Shown here one piece after another: positions 44,411 to 53,228 of a stretch of DNA of 64,000 nt. The position numbers and the translations under genes are program-made. Source of the stretch: Sulfitobacter mediterraneus (GTDB lineage: Bacteria; Pseudomonadota; Alphaproteobacteria; Rhodobacterales; Rhodobacteraceae). The stretch's first letter is position 1; each line of letters opens with the position of its first letter. Below the pieces are notes generated by a model, which was given only the letters and a program-made list of their open reading frames with translations, made no database searches and was not told where the DNA came from. The stretch spans positions 372,001 to 436,000 of the forward strand of contig NZ_CP069004.1 in NCBI RefSeq assembly GCF_016801775.1, read 5' to 3'.

Positions 44411-45063
44411 TTGCCCTGCTGATCCGCGATCTGCGTCTTGCCTTGCGGGCGGGCGGCGGATTTGGTCTTGGCCTTGCGTTTTTCCTCATCGTGACCGTGC
44501 TGGTCCCGTTCAGCGTTGGCCCGCAGCCGGAACTGCTGGGCCGGATCGCGGCAGGGGTGTTGTGGCTGGGCGCATTGCTGGCTTGCCTGCTGTCGCTGGA
44601 TCGTCTGCTGGCGCTGGATTACGAGGACGGGACGCTGGATCTGCTGGTCACGGCTCCCCTGCCGCTTGAGGCGGTGGTGAGCATCAAGGCACTGGCTCAT
44701 TGGTTGACCACGGGCCTGCCGCTCGTGCTGGCCGCGCCGGTTCTGGCGGTGTTGCTGAACCTGCCGCCGCAAGGGTTTTTGCCGCTGGTCATTTCGCTGG
44801 CGCTTGGCACGCCGGCGCTGTCGGTGATCGGCACCTTTGGTGCGGCGCTGACCGTGGGCATCAAACGTGGCGGGCTGCTTTTGTCGTTGCTGGTGCTGCC
44901 GCTTTATGTGCCAACGCTGATTTTCGGGGCCGAGGCCGCGCGGCGCGGGGCGATGGGAATGCAGCATGACACCTACCTGATCATGCTGGCCGGGATCACC
45001 TTTGCCACCATCGCGCTGATGCCCTTTGCCAGCGCCGCTGTTCTGCGCATGGGTCTGCGATGA
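44407..45063 (+). CDS. ccmB: Haem exporter permease CcmB
   Basis: A 218-aa membrane protein with six helices, the partner of CcmA. Typical features are [15 protein letters not shown] at the N-terminus, [20 protein letters not shown] in the cytoplasmic loop, and the repeated [14 protein letters not shown] and [14 protein letters not shown] segments. The frame begins at GTG 44407, overlapping the end of ccmA. The 78-base gap to ccmC carries no hairpin, so transcription probably continues. Confidence 0.95.
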   Translation: MIALLIRDLRLALRAGGGFGLGLAFFLIVTVLVPFSVGPQPELLGRIAAGVLWLGALLACLLSLDRLLALDYEDGTLDLLVTAPLPLEAVVSIKALAHWLTTGLPLVLAAPVLAVLLNLPPQGFLPLVISLALGTPALSVIGTFGAALTVGIKRGGLLLSLLVLPLYVPTLIFGAEAARRGAMGMQHDTYLIMLAGITFATIALMPFASAAVLRMGLR

Positions 45064-45141
45064 TCGCGTCTTTTTGTCCATCCCGCCCCGTTCACGCGTT
45101 TGAGCATTGAGCGGGCCGCAGCGGAGCGTTAGATAAACCCC

Positions 45142-45876
45142 ATGTCCATTTGGCAATATGCAAACCCCGTGAGATTTCTCGCTTTGTCAGAGCGGGTGCA
45201 GCCTGTGCTTTGGGTGCTGGCCGCCGCGAGCGTGGCCACTGGTCTGGTCTGGGGGTTCTTTGGCACGCCCGATGACTACCGGCAGGGATCAACGGTCAAG
45301 ATCATCTTTATCCACGTGCCATCCGCGATGATGGCAATCAACGCGTGGGGCATGATGCTGATCACCTCGCTGATCTGGCTGATCCGGCGGCACCACGTCA
45401 GCGCGCTGGCCGCCAAGGCTGCCGCGCCGGTGGGCATGGTGATGACCGTAATAGCCCTGATCACCGGGGCCCTTTGGGGCCAACCGATGTGGGGCACATG
45501 GTGGGCTTGGGATCCGCGCCTGACCTCGTTTTTGATCCTTTTCCTGTTTTACCTGGGCTACATCGCCCTGTGGGCCGCGATCGAAGACCCGGACACGGCG
45601 GCGGATTTGACCTCCATCCTGTGTTTGGTCGGCTCCGTCTTTGCGCTGCTGTCGCGCTATGCCGTGCGGTTCTGGAACCAGGGCCTGCACCAGGGCACCT
45701 CGGTGCCGGTGGCCACGGGCGGGCGCACGGTGGATGATACGTTTTTTGTGCCACTGGCGATTTCGATGGCGGGTTTTGTGCTGCTGTTTCTTGCAATGGT
45801 GCTCTACCGCACCGGCACAGAAATTCGCATCCGCAGGGCCGCCGCATTGCTGGCGCGGTCGGAGAGGGGGCTGTGA
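45142..45876 (+). CDS. ccmC: Haem lyase / exporter CcmC
   Basis: A 244-aa membrane protein with six helices and the tryptophan-rich motif WGTWWAWDPRLTSFLILFL (about residues 117-135), which holds haem for transfer to CcmE. Conserved flanking histidines occur in IFIHVPSAMMAIN (about residue 57) and NQGLHQGTSV (about residue 183). The motif and histidines are all in place, so the protein looks functional. Its stop shares one base with the ccmD ATG. Confidence 0.96.
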   Translation: MSIWQYANPVRFLALSERVQPVLWVLAAASVATGLVWGFFGTPDDYRQGSTVKIIFIHVPSAMMAINAWGMMLITSLIWLIRRHHVSALAAKAAAPVGMVMTVIALITGALWGQPMWGTWWAWDPRLTSFLILFLFYLGYIALWAAIEDPDTAADLTSILCLVGSVFALLSRYAVRFWNQGLHQGTSVPVATGGRTVDDTFFVPLAISMAGFVLLFLAMVLYRTGTEIRIRRAAALLARSERGL

Positions 45877-46031
45877 TGCCGGATCTGGGGAAATATGCCT
45901 TCGAAGTGCTGTCGTCCTATGGCGCGACACTGCTTTTGCTTGCCGGGCTTCTGGCGCTGACCCTGCGCCGTGGCCGGACGGCGCGCGCCGCCCTGAGAAA
46001 GATCGAAGCGGAGATCAAGAAAAATGGCTAG
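45876..46031 (+). CDS. ccmD: Haem exporter protein CcmD
   Basis: A 51-aa membrane peptide: MPDLGKYAFEVLSSYG, one transmembrane helix (ATLLLLAGLLALTL), then a basic cytoplasmic tail RRGRTARAALRKIEAEIKK. CcmD holds CcmC and CcmE to the CcmAB complex. The start shares one base with the ccmC stop (TGATG) and the end overlaps ccmG by eight bases. Size, topology and position are those expected of ccmD. Confidence 0.92.
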   Translation: MPDLGKYAFEVLSSYGATLLLLAGLLALTLRRGRTARAALRKIEAEIKKNG

Positions 46032-46563
46032 GATACGCCCCCTGATGATCGCCCCACCGCTGATCTTTGCCGGATTTGTGGCGCTGGCTGCCGTTGGCAT
46101 GTTCCGTGATGACCTCGAGGGGCTGCCCTCCACCCTGGTTGGGCAAAAGGCACCCGGCGTGCCAGAGCTGCCGCTGGACGGGTTTCCGCCAGCAACCGCC
46201 GATATGCTGGCCTCGGGCGAGGTGACATTGGTGAATTTCTGGGCCAGCTGGTGCCCGCCCTGCCGCGCCGAACATCCCAAGCTTCTTGAAATGGCCGCAG
46301 AGGGCATGCCCATCGTCGGCATCAATTTCAAAGACCTCGAAGGCAATGCCCGCGATTATCTGACCGAAGACGGCAATCCCTTTATCGGCGTCGGGTTCGA
46401 TCCACAGGGGCGCACTGCGATTGACTGGGGCGTGACCGCGCCGCCGGAAACCTTCATTCTGGATGGCAGCGGCACGGTGCTGTTCCGCTATGCCGGACCG
46501 CTGGTTGGCAGCGACTACGAGCAACGGTTCCTGCCCGCGTTGCGCGAGGCGCTTGGCCGATAA
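46024..46563 (+). CDS. ccmG: Thiol:disulfide interchange protein CcmG (DsbE)
   Basis: A 179-aa membrane-anchored periplasmic thioredoxin. An N-terminal helix (LMIAPPLIFAGFVALAAVGMF) is followed by a thioredoxin fold with the active site NFWASWCPPCRAEHP (about residues 74-88) and the cis-proline region GVTAPPETFILD. It keeps apocytochrome CXXCH cysteines reduced for haem attachment. It is the last gene of this ccm cluster. ccmE, ccmF and ccmH are absent from the window. Confidence 0.95.
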   Translation: MARIRPLMIAPPLIFAGFVALAAVGMFRDDLEGLPSTLVGQKAPGVPELPLDGFPPATADMLASGEVTLVNFWASWCPPCRAEHPKLLEMAAEGMPIVGINFKDLEGNARDYLTEDGNPFIGVGFDPQGRTAIDWGVTAPPETFILDGSGTVLFRYAGPLVGSDYEQRFLPALREALGR

Positions 46564-46590
46564 GCGGGATTGAGTTTTTGGCCAAATGAA
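46564..46590 (+). repeat. Dispersed 3'-end repeat, copy B
   Basis: GCGGGATTGAG, TTTTTGGCC and AAATGAA directly abut the ccmG stop codon. It shares the GCGGGAT-TTTTT-GCCAAATGAA skeleton with 27999-28036 and 53528-53566. The left arm of a hairpin is not visible in this copy. Confidence 0.65.
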
Positions 46591-46601
46591 ACTGGCAAAG
46601 A

Positions 46602-46633
46602 AAAAGGCCCCGGACGCAATGCCGGGGCCTTTT
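46602..46633. terminator. Bidirectional terminator ccmG / acnA
   Basis: AAAAGGCCCCGG (46602-46613) and CCGGGGCCTTTT (46622-46633) form a perfect 12-bp stem with an 8-base loop. The stem itself supplies T or A runs on each side, a classic two-way intrinsic terminator between converging genes. Confidence 0.92.
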
Positions 46634-46653
46634 CTATTTGACTGATCGCAGTT

Positions 46654-49428
46654 CTAGCCTGCTTTGGCCAGATCGCGCAACACGTAGTGCAGCACGCCGC
46701 CATGTTCGATGTATTCGATCTCGATTGCGGTATCGATCCGGCATTTGATCATGATGTTCTTGACCGTTCCGTCCGCCATGGTGATCGCGCAAGGCACGTC
46801 TTGCAGGGGCTGGATTGTGTCCAGACCAGAGATCGACACAGTTTCCTCGCCCGTCAGGCCCAGAGATTTGCGGTTGTCACCGCCAGTGAATTCAAACGGG
46901 ATCACGCCCATGCCAACGAGGTTGGAACGGTGGATACGCTCAAAGCTCTCGGCAATCACCGCCTTGACGCCCAGCAGGGCTGTGCCCTTGGCCGCCCAGT
47001 CACGGCTGGACCCCGCGCCGTATTGTTCACCGCCAAAGACCACCAGCGGGGTGCCATTGGCCTGATGCGCCATGGCCGCGTCGAAGATCGAGGTCTGCGC
47101 GCCATCGGGGCCTTTTGTATAGCCGCCCTCAACGCCATCCAGCATCTCATTCTTGATGCGAATGTTGGCAAAGGTACCGCGCATCATCACTTCATGGTTG
47201 CCCCGGCGGGAGCCGTAGGAGTTGAACTCGCGGACGGGCACCTGACGTTCGGTCAGATACTGACCGGCAGGGGTGTCCGCCTTGAAAGAACCGGCGGGTG
47301 AAATGTGGTCAGTGGTGATCATATCGCCGAGAACCGCAAGCACCTTGGCACCTTCGATGTTGGTGATCACACCGGGATCTTTGCTCATCCCCTGGAAGTA
47401 AGGCGGGTTCTGAACATAGGTGGATTGTACCGGCCAGTCGTAGGTCTGGCTGTCTGTGGTTTCCACTGCCTGCCACTTTTCGTCGCCTTTGAAGACGTCG
47501 GCATATTTGGTCTGGAACGCCTCGCGGGTGACAGTCTGTTCGACCAGTTCCGCGACCTCTTGCGTGGTGGGCCAGATGTCCTTGAGATAAACATCATTGC
47601 CATTCTGATCCTGACCCAGCGGGCTGTTTGCCAGATCATGGTTCATGTCACCGACCAGCGCATAGGCCACCACGAGGGGAGGCGAAGCGAGGTAGTTGGC
47701 GCGCACATCAGGGGAAATGCGCCCTTCGAAGTTGCGGTTGCCCGACAGGATCGAGGTGCCGATCAGATCATAGTCGTTGATTGCCTTGCTGATCGCCGGC
47801 TCAAGCGGGCCGGAGTTACCAATACAGGTGGTGCAGCCATAGCCGACAAGGTTAAAGCCGATGGCGTCCAGATCTTCCTGCAGGTTCGCAGCCTCAAGAT
47901 AGGCCGACACCACTTGCGAGCCGGGGGCCAGCGATGTTTTGACCCAAGGCTTGCGGGTCAGACCCAGCGCGCGTGCCTTGCGTGCCACCAGACCCGCGCC
48001 GATCATCACATAGGGGTTCGAAGTATTGGTGCATGACGTGATCGAGGCGATCACGATAGACCCGTCATGCAGCTGGTAATGACCGTCGTCGGTTTTCACA
48101 TAGCCACGTTTGTGGCTGCCTTCATCACCGGGGATTTCACGTGGTTCAGGCTGGCCACCTTCGCCTTCCCAGCGAATTTCTTCTTTCGGGGAGGCATCCT
48201 TGCCCGCGCGGACACCTTTGACGTATTCACCAAACGCCGTGTGCGCCGAGGTCAGTGCAATATAATCCTGCGGGCGTTTCGGGCCGGAGATCGCAGGCAC
48301 GATGGTGCCCATATCCAGGCTCAATGTGTCAGTATAGATGGGCGCGTAATCGTCGCCGCGCCACATCCCGTTTTCTTTGGCATAGGCTTCGACCAGCGCG
48401 ATGCGGTCCTCATCACGGCCCGTGGTGCGCAGGTAACGCAGGGTTTCACCGTCGATCGGGAAAAAGCCGCAGGTCGCGCCATACTCAGGTGCCATGTTGG
48501 CGATGGTCGCACGGTCTGCCAGGGGCAGGTGATCAAGACCCTCGCCGTAGAATTCGACAAATTTGCTGACCACGCCTTTTTCACGCAGCATTTCAACAAC
48601 TTTCAGCACAAGGTCGGTGCCTGTGGTGCCTTCCATCATGCGGCCGGTCAGCTCAAAACCGACCACTTCGGGGATCAGCATCGAAATCGGCTGACCCAGC
48701 ATGGCAGCCTCGGCCTCGATCCCGCCAACACCCCAGCCCAGAACGGCCATGCCGTTGACCATTGTGGTGTGGCTGTCTGTGCCGACCAGCGTATCAGGAT
48801 AGGCCACTTCATCGCCGTTCTGGTCTTTGTCGGTCCAGACCGTTTGTGCCAGATATTCAAGGTTCACCTGGTGACAGATGCCGGTGCCGGGGGGCACAAC
48901 GCGGAAGTTGTTAAACGCCTTTTGTCCCCACTTGAGGAAGGTGTAGCGTTCCATGTTCCGCTCATATTCGCGGTCTACGTTCATCTGAAACGCGCGCGGG
49001 TTGCCGAACTCATCAATCATCACCGAGTGGTCGATGACCAGATCAACAGGGTTCAGCGGGTTGATCTTTTCCGCGTCACCGCCAAGCGCCACCAGACCGT
49101 CGCGCATCGCGGCCAGATCGACAACCGCCGGAACGCCGGTGAAATCCTGCATCAATACGCGGGCAGGGCGATATGCAATCTCGCGCGGGTTCTTGCCGCC
49201 CTTGGCACCCCATTCGGCAAAGGCCTTGATGTCGTCCACGGTGACGGTCTTGCCATCCTCGAACCGCAGCATGTTTTCCAGCACGACCTTGAGCGCGGCG
49301 GGCAGCTTGGAAAAGTCGCCAAGCCCGGCGTCCTGCGCGGCGGGGATCGAATAATAGGCAATCGTCTGGTTGCCCGCGGTGATGGATTTGCGGGTCTTTG
49401 CGGTGTCCTGACCAACGGTAATTGTCAT
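46654..49428 (-). CDS. acnA: Aconitate hydratase A
   Basis: A 924-aa cytoplasmic [4Fe-4S] enzyme of the TCA cycle (citrate to isocitrate), of the AcnA/IRP type. Cluster cysteines lie in ITSCTNTSNP and YGCTTCIGNSGPL. Other signatures are VGTDSHTTMVNGMAVLGWGVGG and GAGSSRDWAAKGTALLGVKAVIAESFERIHRSNLVGMGV. ATG 49428 is supported by GGGAG just upstream and by the conserved MTITVGQDTAKTRK start; an in-frame upstream start would add 22 residues of no homology. Aconitase of this type can also bind RNA when the cluster is lost, which is family knowledge only. Confidence 0.97.
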   Translation of the reverse strand: MTITVGQDTAKTRKSITAGNQTIAYYSIPAAQDAGLGDFSKLPAALKVVLENMLRFEDGKTVTVDDIKAFAEWGAKGGKNPREIAYRPARVLMQDFTGVPAVVDLAAMRDGLVALGGDAEKINPLNPVDLVIDHSVMIDEFGNPRAFQMNVDREYERNMERYTFLKWGQKAFNNFRVVPPGTGICHQVNLEYLAQTVWTDKDQNGDEVAYPDTLVGTDSHTTMVNGMAVLGWGVGGIEAEAAMLGQPISMLIPEVVGFELTGRMMEGTTGTDLVLKVVEMLREKGVVSKFVEFYGEGLDHLPLADRATIANMAPEYGATCGFFPIDGETLRYLRTTGRDEDRIALVEAYAKENGMWRGDDYAPIYTDTLSLDMGTIVPAISGPKRPQDYIALTSAHTAFGEYVKGVRAGKDASPKEEIRWEGEGGQPEPREIPGDEGSHKRGYVKTDDGHYQLHDGSIVIASITSCTNTSNPYVMIGAGLVARKARALGLTRKPWVKTSLAPGSQVVSAYLEAANLQEDLDAIGFNLVGYGCTTCIGNSGPLEPAISKAINDYDLIGTSILSGNRNFEGRISPDVRANYLASPPLVVAYALVGDMNHDLANSPLGQDQNGNDVYLKDIWPTTQEVAELVEQTVTREAFQTKYADVFKGDEKWQAVETTDSQTYDWPVQSTYVQNPPYFQGMSKDPGVITNIEGAKVLAVLGDMITTDHISPAGSFKADTPAGQYLTERQVPVREFNSYGSRRGNHEVMMRGTFANIRIKNEMLDGVEGGYTKGPDGAQTSIFDAAMAHQANGTPLVVFGGEQYGAGSSRDWAAKGTALLGVKAVIAESFERIHRSNLVGMGVIPFEFTGGDNRKSLGLTGEETVSISGLDTIQPLQDVPCAITMADGTVKNIMIKCRIDTAIEIEYIEHGGVLHYVLRDLAKAG

Positions 49429-49501
49429 GGAGTGGCTCCCTTCGGGGTCTGATGGGTGGCGTTTCTGGCGCCTCAATGCCATCTGGCGAGGCACGTTTCA
49501 A

Positions 49502-49545
49502 CCACTATTAGTGGCATTTGAGCTATTTTGTATACCATGGTGTAC
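49502..49545. promoter_or_regulatory. Two candidate operators in the acnA / DUF1223 divergent region
   Basis: The 234-bp gap (49429-49662) has no gene. It holds CCACT-ATT-AGTGG (49502-49514) and the near-palindrome GTATACCATGGTGTAC (49530-49545, symmetric at 14 of 16 positions). The second has the size and GTATAC-type ends of GntR-family sites. Either could control aconitase, DUF1223, or both. Confidence 0.45.
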
Positions 49546-49662
49546 CGAAATTCCATGTTTTATTGGTCCATCGCTCACGCGGGCTCTCAAGAAACCTTGA
49601 TTGGTTATTTCAGGGCCGGACGGTTAGATGCTGTATATCCCGGCGTGTTGTGATGGAATCAG

Positions 49663-50361
49663 ATGAAATTTCTAAAATACTCTCTTCTTGCAGGTTTGAT
49701 GGCGCTGGCCGCGCCGCTGTCTGCGCAAGACACACCCGTGGTGGTCGAACTTTATACCTCGCAAGGATGTTCATCCTGCCCGCCCGCCGATCAGATCCTG
49801 CATGAACTGGCAGACCGGGACGATGTGATCGCGCTGGCCCTGCATGTGGATTATTGGGATTACATCGGCTGGAAAGACCCATTTGGCGATCCCGCCCATG
49901 CGGAGCGGCAGCGGGCCTATGCCGCGGCAGGGCATCGCCGCTCAATCTATACCCCGGAAATGATCGTACAGGGGCAGACCGATATTGTCGGCGCAAAACC
50001 CATGGCCTTGGCCAAGGCGATTGCCGAACACGCCCGCCAGGCGCCCAAGGTTGCCGTAACACTGTCTCGCGATGGCAATGCCCTCAAGATCACAGCCAAG
50101 CGCCTGGCGCAGGTCCAGGGCGGTATGACGGTCCATATGCTGCGCTATGAGCCGCGCCAAACGACCCATATCAAACGCGGAGAGAACGCAGGTAAAACCG
50201 TGGAATACGCAAATATCGTCGAAGGATGGACCGTTCTGGGCCACTGGGACGGCCGTGAGGCGCTGAAACTTGTGGCGCAGGTGGAAGGCGACAAACCCTC
50301 CGTAGTGATCATTCAGGGGCGCAACGCCGGGCCAATTTTTGGTGCGGCCCGCCTGCGCTGA
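49663..50361 (+). CDS. DUF1223 secreted thioredoxin-like protein
   Basis: A 232-aa exported protein: signal peptide MKFLKYSLLAGLMALAAPLSAQ, then VVELYTSQGCSSCPPADQIL with a C-x2-C redox motif (about residues 36-39), followed by LALHVDYWDYIGWKDPFG and RQRAYAAAGHRRSIYTPEMIVQG. These are the signatures of DUF1223 (PF06764), a family with a thioredoxin-like N-terminal half. The CSSC motif suggests periplasmic thiol chemistry, but no function is established. It converges on the LpxL-type gene with a 12-base gap. Confidence 0.9.
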   Translation: MKFLKYSLLAGLMALAAPLSAQDTPVVVELYTSQGCSSCPPADQILHELADRDDVIALALHVDYWDYIGWKDPFGDPAHAERQRAYAAAGHRRSIYTPEMIVQGQTDIVGAKPMALAKAIAEHARQAPKVAVTLSRDGNALKITAKRLAQVQGGMTVHMLRYEPRQTTHIKRGENAGKTVEYANIVEGWTVLGHWDGREALKLVAQVEGDKPSVVIIQGRNAGPIFGAARLR

Positions 50362-50373
50362 TCGCAAATCAAC

Positions 50374-51282
50374 CTAGGGCTCGTGACTGCGCCAGCGGCG
50401 GTGAACCCAGAACCATTGTTCAGGACGTTTTGCCACTTGCGCGGCAAGGCTGTCGTTGATTGCCTGCGTCATGGTCTGGGCGTCCGAATGGGAAACGGGT
50501 GCCTCTAGCAGTGTTTGAAACGACAAGCCATCTGGCTGGCGAATGCCATAGAACGGGATCAGCAAAGCATCATAGCGCAGCGCCAGTTCCGCCGCTGACA
50601 GGGCTGTGCGCGCCGGTTCGCCCATAAAATCAAGGATCGGCGCATACATCACATGCTGATCAAACAGCAGCACCAGTTGCCCGCCACCCTTGAGATGTCG
50701 CACAAATCCGGCAGTGCCTTTGCGCCCCTGCGGAAACACCGGCCCGCCAAAAGCCTCCATGGTTTTCACATAATGGGCGTTGAAATAGGGGTTCTTCATG
50801 TCTCTGTAGAGCCCGCCAATATCGAAGCCACGTGCCACCAAGGCGGCGCGGGTGGCCTCGTAATTGCCAAAATGCCCGGTGACAAGGATCACCGGACGGT
50901 TCGCGGCGGCGGCCTCTTCCAGCGCGGCAAAGCCGGGCCCTTCGGGTGTGATCTGGGCCATGCGGGCGGGAAAATCGCGGGCAGAATAGTTTTCGATAAA
51001 ACTGCGCCCGACGTTGTTGAGACAATCGGAGGCGATCTGTTGCCGTTGGTCTTCCTCCATCTCGGGATGGATCAGCGCCAGATTGTCCAATGCGCGTTTG
51101 CGGTATCCGGCCAGCGGGCCGATGACATGCTGCACCAACCACCCGACAAAGCGCACGCGCAGGGCATAAGGCAATGCCAGCGCCAACCGGATCACCGCCA
51201 CGATCATCAGGTTGGTGGTGTAATGGACAAATTTGCGCAGCCGTGGCGGATCATTTGCGTCTGTGGGGGCAGGGGCGGACAT
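50374..51282 (-). CDS. Lysophospholipid / lipid A acyltransferase (LpxL/HtrB family)
   Basis: A 302-aa membrane-associated acyltransferase. The N-terminal region contains one hydrophobic segment (LMIVAVIRLALALPYALRV), and the catalytic H-x4-[DE] motif is in VTGHFGNYEAT (His near residue 137). Other family stretches are AGYRKRALDNLALIHPEM and GQLVLLFDQHVMYAPILDFMG. The protein adds secondary acyl chains to lipid A in related bacteria. Roseobacter genomes usually carry one such gene. Substrate assignment is inferred; an ornithine-lipid or phospholipid role cannot be ruled out. Confidence 0.88.
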   Translation of the reverse strand: MSAPAPTDANDPPRLRKFVHYTTNLMIVAVIRLALALPYALRVRFVGWLVQHVIGPLAGYRKRALDNLALIHPEMEEDQRQQIASDCLNNVGRSFIENYSARDFPARMAQITPEGPGFAALEEAAAANRPVILVTGHFGNYEATRAALVARGFDIGGLYRDMKNPYFNAHYVKTMEAFGGPVFPQGRKGTAGFVRHLKGGGQLVLLFDQHVMYAPILDFMGEPARTALSAAELALRYDALLIPFYGIRQPDGLSFQTLLEAPVSHSDAQTMTQAINDSLAAQVAKRPEQWFWVHRRWRSHEP

Positions 51283-51393
51283 AAGCCTCGATCAGCTGTG
51301 GCGATTACGCCAGACATAGCCCGCCCGCCCAGCGGCAACAAGACACCACCCGCAGGATGGGCAGTGATCCTCTGCGAAGAAGGGGACCGGAGC

Positions 51394-52464
51394 CTAGTCT
51401 TCGTCGTCGTCTTCAACCACCAACAACAGATCGCCCGATTGTTCCATCGCGCGGATCACATCGACGATACCTGACATGGCCGCCTCGACCTCGGCGGCCT
51501 TGACCTTGCCGGCCTCTTCAATCTCTTCGCGCAATTGATCGGCCATGCGGCCTGACATGTTCTCCAGCACGAAATCACGCGATGCGGCAAATCCGGCAGC
51601 CTCTGCACCGGCGAGGGCCAGCACCAGCTTGTCCTGATCCACCTCGCGCAGGATGCGGGGGATGTCGCGTGGGGCGATGCGGGCGGGGATATTGGCAAAG
51701 GTAAAGATCGCCTTGCGCACCGCATTGGCAAAGCCCTGATCGGTTTCGTCGAGGCCGGTCAGCACATCGTCGCGGGTCACATTGGTGGAGGAATTCAGGA
51801 TCGCGCCGACCCTTTCAACCGGATCACTGTCAAAGGCGGTGGCGGGCTGGGCGTCCAGCTGGCTGGCCAATGACAGGCCAATCCGGTCGACGGCCTCTGG
51901 CGTGACAGCGCCCGTCAGGGACACCGCATAGGTGATACGCCGCGCTTGCGGGCCGGGCAATTTGCCGAGGATCTCGGCGGACATGGCAACGGGCAGTTTC
52001 GACAGCACCACCGCCGCCACTTCAATGCTTTCGTTCTCAACGGCGGGCAGCAGGCGCTCTGCGCCCAATTCGCCAAGCCGCGCCCAAGGGTTGCCAAACT
52101 GGCGCACGCCGGCCTCTTTGCGCAGGCGTGCGGCGGTGTGTGGACTGATCTTGCCGTCCAGCGCATCCAGCGCCCCGGCGATGCCCGCAGGAAAGGACAG
52201 GCCGACCTTTTCGACCTCGTTGGCGAATTCCTCAACCACCGCCATCATTGTATCGCGGTCCACCACGCGCATTTGCCCCATCTGGTGGGTCAGGCTCGCC
52301 TGCAATTCATCCGGCAGGTCCTCAAGCGGGATATCAGCCCCGTCGTTCAGCAAAAGCCGCACAATGATTGCCGCCTTCGCGCGGCGGCTGAGCGACACAG
52401 TGACGCCGCCCCCGTCAAGGACAGGAAGCGGCGCGAGACTGTTCATCGGAACCACATCGTTCAT
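51394..52464 (-). CDS. fliG: Flagellar motor switch protein FliG, divergent Rhodobacterales type
   Basis: A 356-aa protein with the three-domain plan of FliG: an N-terminal domain for the MS ring (SRRAKAAIIVRLLLNDG), a middle domain, and a C-terminal torque domain in which AIFTFANIPARIAPRDIPRILREVDQDKLVLALAGAE corresponds to the charged-ridge helices. An acidic C-terminal tail (EDDDED) ends it. It is diverged from the E. coli form and stands outside any flagellar cluster in this window, next to envelope and TPR genes, which is usual for Rhodobacterales. Flagellin itself is 6 kb away at 58832. Confidence 0.85.
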   Translation of the reverse strand: MNDVVPMNSLAPLPVLDGGGVTVSLSRRAKAAIIVRLLLNDGADIPLEDLPDELQASLTHQMGQMRVVDRDTMMAVVEEFANEVEKVGLSFPAGIAGALDALDGKISPHTAARLRKEAGVRQFGNPWARLGELGAERLLPAVENESIEVAAVVLSKLPVAMSAEILGKLPGPQARRITYAVSLTGAVTPEAVDRIGLSLASQLDAQPATAFDSDPVERVGAILNSSTNVTRDDVLTGLDETDQGFANAVRKAIFTFANIPARIAPRDIPRILREVDQDKLVLALAGAEAAGFAASRDFVLENMSGRMADQLREEIEEAGKVKAAEVEAAMSGIVDVIRAMEQSGDLLLVVEDDDED

Positions 52465-52527
52465 CTTGGCCTGTCCCCCGCAGAATGCCGGGACGTTGTG
52501 ACAGGCAAAGGTGAAAAAAGGTTGAAA

Positions 52528-53058
52528 TCAGTAGTTGTAAGTGCGTCCAGCAGCGATGGCCTTGCGCAGGGAGGCTTCGGCCCATGTGCCGCTGCCGCCA
52601 TGGCTGCGGATCAGGCGCAATTGCTCAAGCGCATCGGCCACGCGGCCCTCTTCAACAAACCCCTGGCCCATATAGGACCGGGCCAACACATTGGCCGGGT
52701 TCACCACCAGGGCGCGGTTGTAATAGGACATCGCCAGATCGGTCTTGCCCATCTTGCGGTTGGTAAAGCCCAGATAGGTCAAGGTGCGGTCATCATCCTG
52801 CGGCATCGCGGCCAGAACGGTCTGCGCATCGTCGTAACGGCCTGCATAGGCCAGCTGGCGCACGGTTTGATAAAGCGTGTCTGTGTCCAAATGGCTTTCT
52901 TCGGCGTTCACGCAAGCCTTGGTCTTTTTGTCATAGACCTGACCATTCTTGCACTTTGGTTTGGACGGCGCGGTCTCATCTCCGCCGCCTGCCGCATAAA
53001 GGGCCGTACCCATGCTGAGCGGAAGGGCGAGGGCGGATGCCATAACAAAATACTTCAT
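52528..53058 (-). CDS. Secreted TPR protein with a C-G-YD-C motif
   Basis: A 176-aa exported protein: signal peptide MKYFVMASALALPLSMGTALYA, a Cys-pair motif PKCKNGQVYDKKTKACVN directly after it, then TPR helices (GRYDDAQTVLAAMP, YLGFTNRKMGKTDLAMSYYNRALVVNPANVLARSYMGQGFVEEGRVADALEQL). It presumably scaffolds periplasmic protein interactions. ATG 53058 follows AGGAG. The next gene upstream on the same strand encodes a tiny secreted protein carrying the same short Cys motif, suggesting a shared binding function or duplication of that module. Confidence 0.85.
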   Translation of the reverse strand: MKYFVMASALALPLSMGTALYAAGGGDETAPSKPKCKNGQVYDKKTKACVNAEESHLDTDTLYQTVRQLAYAGRYDDAQTVLAAMPQDDDRTLTYLGFTNRKMGKTDLAMSYYNRALVVNPANVLARSYMGQGFVEEGRVADALEQLRLIRSHGGSGTWAEASLRKAIAAGRTYNY

Positions 53059-53228
53059 AAAAACTCCTGATGTTCGTGTCTGAAGGGTATCACACAGAGA
53101 TAACCCGCAGGGCTGCCAATTTATTCGCTCACGAATGTTTGATTTTTGGAAAAATGGATCAGCTTGCCGAAAAGTATAACCTTTCCGGCAACTTGGATGT
53201 TTGGGCGTCTTGAGTGTCTCGGTGCCGA

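Noticed and set aside
48067..49452. 461-codon open frame on the plus strand
   Set aside because: Antisense to aconitase, without motifs; the aconitase reading explains the region fully.
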